From: Ziziphus jujuba
Lineage: Eukaryota > Streptophyta > Magnoliopsida > Rosales > Rhamnaceae
Reading direction: 5' to 3'
DNA: 64,000 nucleotides
Assembly (NCBI RefSeq): GCF_031755915.1
Contig: NC_083385.1
Span: 13,785,001-13,849,000, forward strand
The position numbers and the translations under genes were made by a program. The notes under the pieces were generated by a model. It had not been told where the DNA came from and ran no database searches. It saw only the letters and a list, made by a program, of their open reading frames with translations. Positions 63,275 through 64,000 of the stretch are shown in pieces (within the stretch, counting starts at the first letter, position 1; each line of letters starts with the position of its first letter).

Positions 63275-64000
63275 ATGGAGAAGCGGCTTCGCTCTTGTAT
63301 AAAATCCTCAGCACAAGAATTCTTGGACTCGGCGACGAAACTCGCTCCCAAATCCTCAAAGCCAGCTCTGAAAACCCTAATTTATGGCGTCAAACCCTCC
63401 TCGGACCTCTGCTCCTCGCTCCCTCTTGCTCTTAACCACTCCATTTCTCGTTCCATTCAATCTTTCCGGAACCTTCTCGATCCGGAGACTGATCCCCAGC
63501 CTCCCGAGTCGCCGCCGCCTCACTCACCTCCCACCAAGCGTCTCCGAAGATCTTCGCGGCAACCCAAGACCGAGGTCGAATCCAGTTCGGATCTTAAGAT
63601 GGAGCCGGATGTTGATGATGAGAAGCACAGAGTTCTTCAAAGTCTTCAAATTTTTGCTTGTATCGCTCGTTTATGCGTTTCGCACCCTCAAAGCGCGTTC
63701 TTGGCGTTGGATTTGTTGCCTGGTGTTCAAGCTCTGCACGAAAGTTTGATCCTTTTCGAGTCGGATTTGGTATTGTCGTCGGAGATTGTGAATTTGTGCG
63801 AAGAGTGGTGGAAGGAGGGTTTGGAAGGTCGAGAATCGCTGATTTCGCAGTCTCTCCCTTTCTTGCTTTCGAGGTCTCTAACTGAGAGAAAGAAGCAGGA
63901 TATTCACAGAGTCTATTCGCTCCGTGAGGCATTTAACCTGTTTGATTTCGAGGACGACAGCATTGAGGACCTCAAGGTCTTATTGGTTCGGTGCGTGATT
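63275..64000 (+). CDS. CAP-G2: Condensin-II subunit G2-like (ARM/HEAT) protein, 5' part, cut by the window
   Basis: An open frame of 242 codons from ATG 63275 runs to the right edge without a stop. It begins MEKRLRSCIKSSAQEFLDSA, has a proline-rich then basic patch (about 80-105, PPTKRLRRSSRQPK), and continues as leucine-rich amphipathic helices (SLQIFACIARLCVSHPQSA, LLPGVQALHESLILF) of the kind that form ARM/HEAT repeats. The N-terminus resembles what I recall of plant CAP-G2 (HEB1), a condensin-II subunit that compacts chromosomes and protects DNA under boron stress. The rest of the gene lies outside, so this rests on the first quarter only. A canonical E2F site upstream fits a chromosome-cycle gene. 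Confidence 0.6.
   Translation, partial: MEKRLRSCIKSSAQEFLDSATKLAPKSSKPALKTLIYGVKPSSDLCSSLPLALNHSISRSIQSFRNLLDPETDPQPPESPPPHSPPTKRLRRSSRQPKTEVESSSDLKMEPDVDDEKHRVLQSLQIFACIARLCVSHPQSAFLALDLLPGVQALHESLILFESDLVLSSEIVNLCEEWWKEGLEGRESLISQSLPFLLSRSLTERKKQDIHRVYSLREAFNLFDFEDDSIEDLKVLLVRCVI

Overview
This window is nuclear DNA from a flowering plant, most likely a woody rosid eudicot. The evidence is strongly AT-rich intergenic DNA with long A/T runs and many microsatellites, GT-AG introns of plant size, and plant-only gene families (HOOKLESS1-type acetyltransferase, NPH3/NPY protein, group I formin, BTB-TAZ protein, D5-type cyclin). I cannot name the genus. No bacterial operon, CRISPR array, rRNA or convincing tRNA was seen.

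Layout from left to right. A HOOKLESS1-like gene (+, 3170-4928, 3 exons). An NPY-clade NPH3 gene (-, 10174-13716, 4 coding exons). A small gene for an 85-residue coiled-coil protein (+, 21730-23646, 4 coding exons), inside a roughly 5 kb unit that appears tandemly duplicated (unit 1 about 18751-23839, unit 2 about 23840-29615), with the second copy decayed. A broken gene start at 26.2-26.9 kb. A secreted GH17-like/X8 protein gene (-, 30235-31884, 3 exons) that seems to have lost its catalytic residues. A formin FH6 gene (+, 38653-42953, 4 exons). A BT4/BT5 BTB-TAZ gene (-, 45823-47574, 4 coding exons plus a leader intron), tail to tail with the formin. A CYCD5-type cyclin gene (+, 56718-58138, 5 exons). 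The start of a condensin-II CAP-G2-like gene (+, 63275 to the right edge). I rebuilt every splice junction by eye; all are GT-AG and keep phase.

The genes do not form a pathway, but they look like an old syntenic block. From memory of Arabidopsis, HLS1, NPY5, BT5 and CYCD5;1 lie close together on chromosome 4 (At4g37580-At4g37630), and an HLS1-like acetyltransferase, NPY3, a GH17 protein, FH6 and BT4 lie together on chromosome 5 (At5g67430-At5g67480). This window holds the combined set, as expected of an unduplicated ancestral order. Common themes are growth and cell division: apical hook, auxin-linked organogenesis, actin nucleation, G1 cyclin, condensin.

The intergenic space holds a probable non-autonomous Mutator-like element with a perfect 9-bp target duplication (51833-52429), a second MITE-like element (60079-60442), a 1.2 kb foldback element (about 61505-62725), a G-box-containing hairpin (54124-54225), an upstream ORF whose stop overlaps the FH6 start codon, and E2F-type motifs before three genes.
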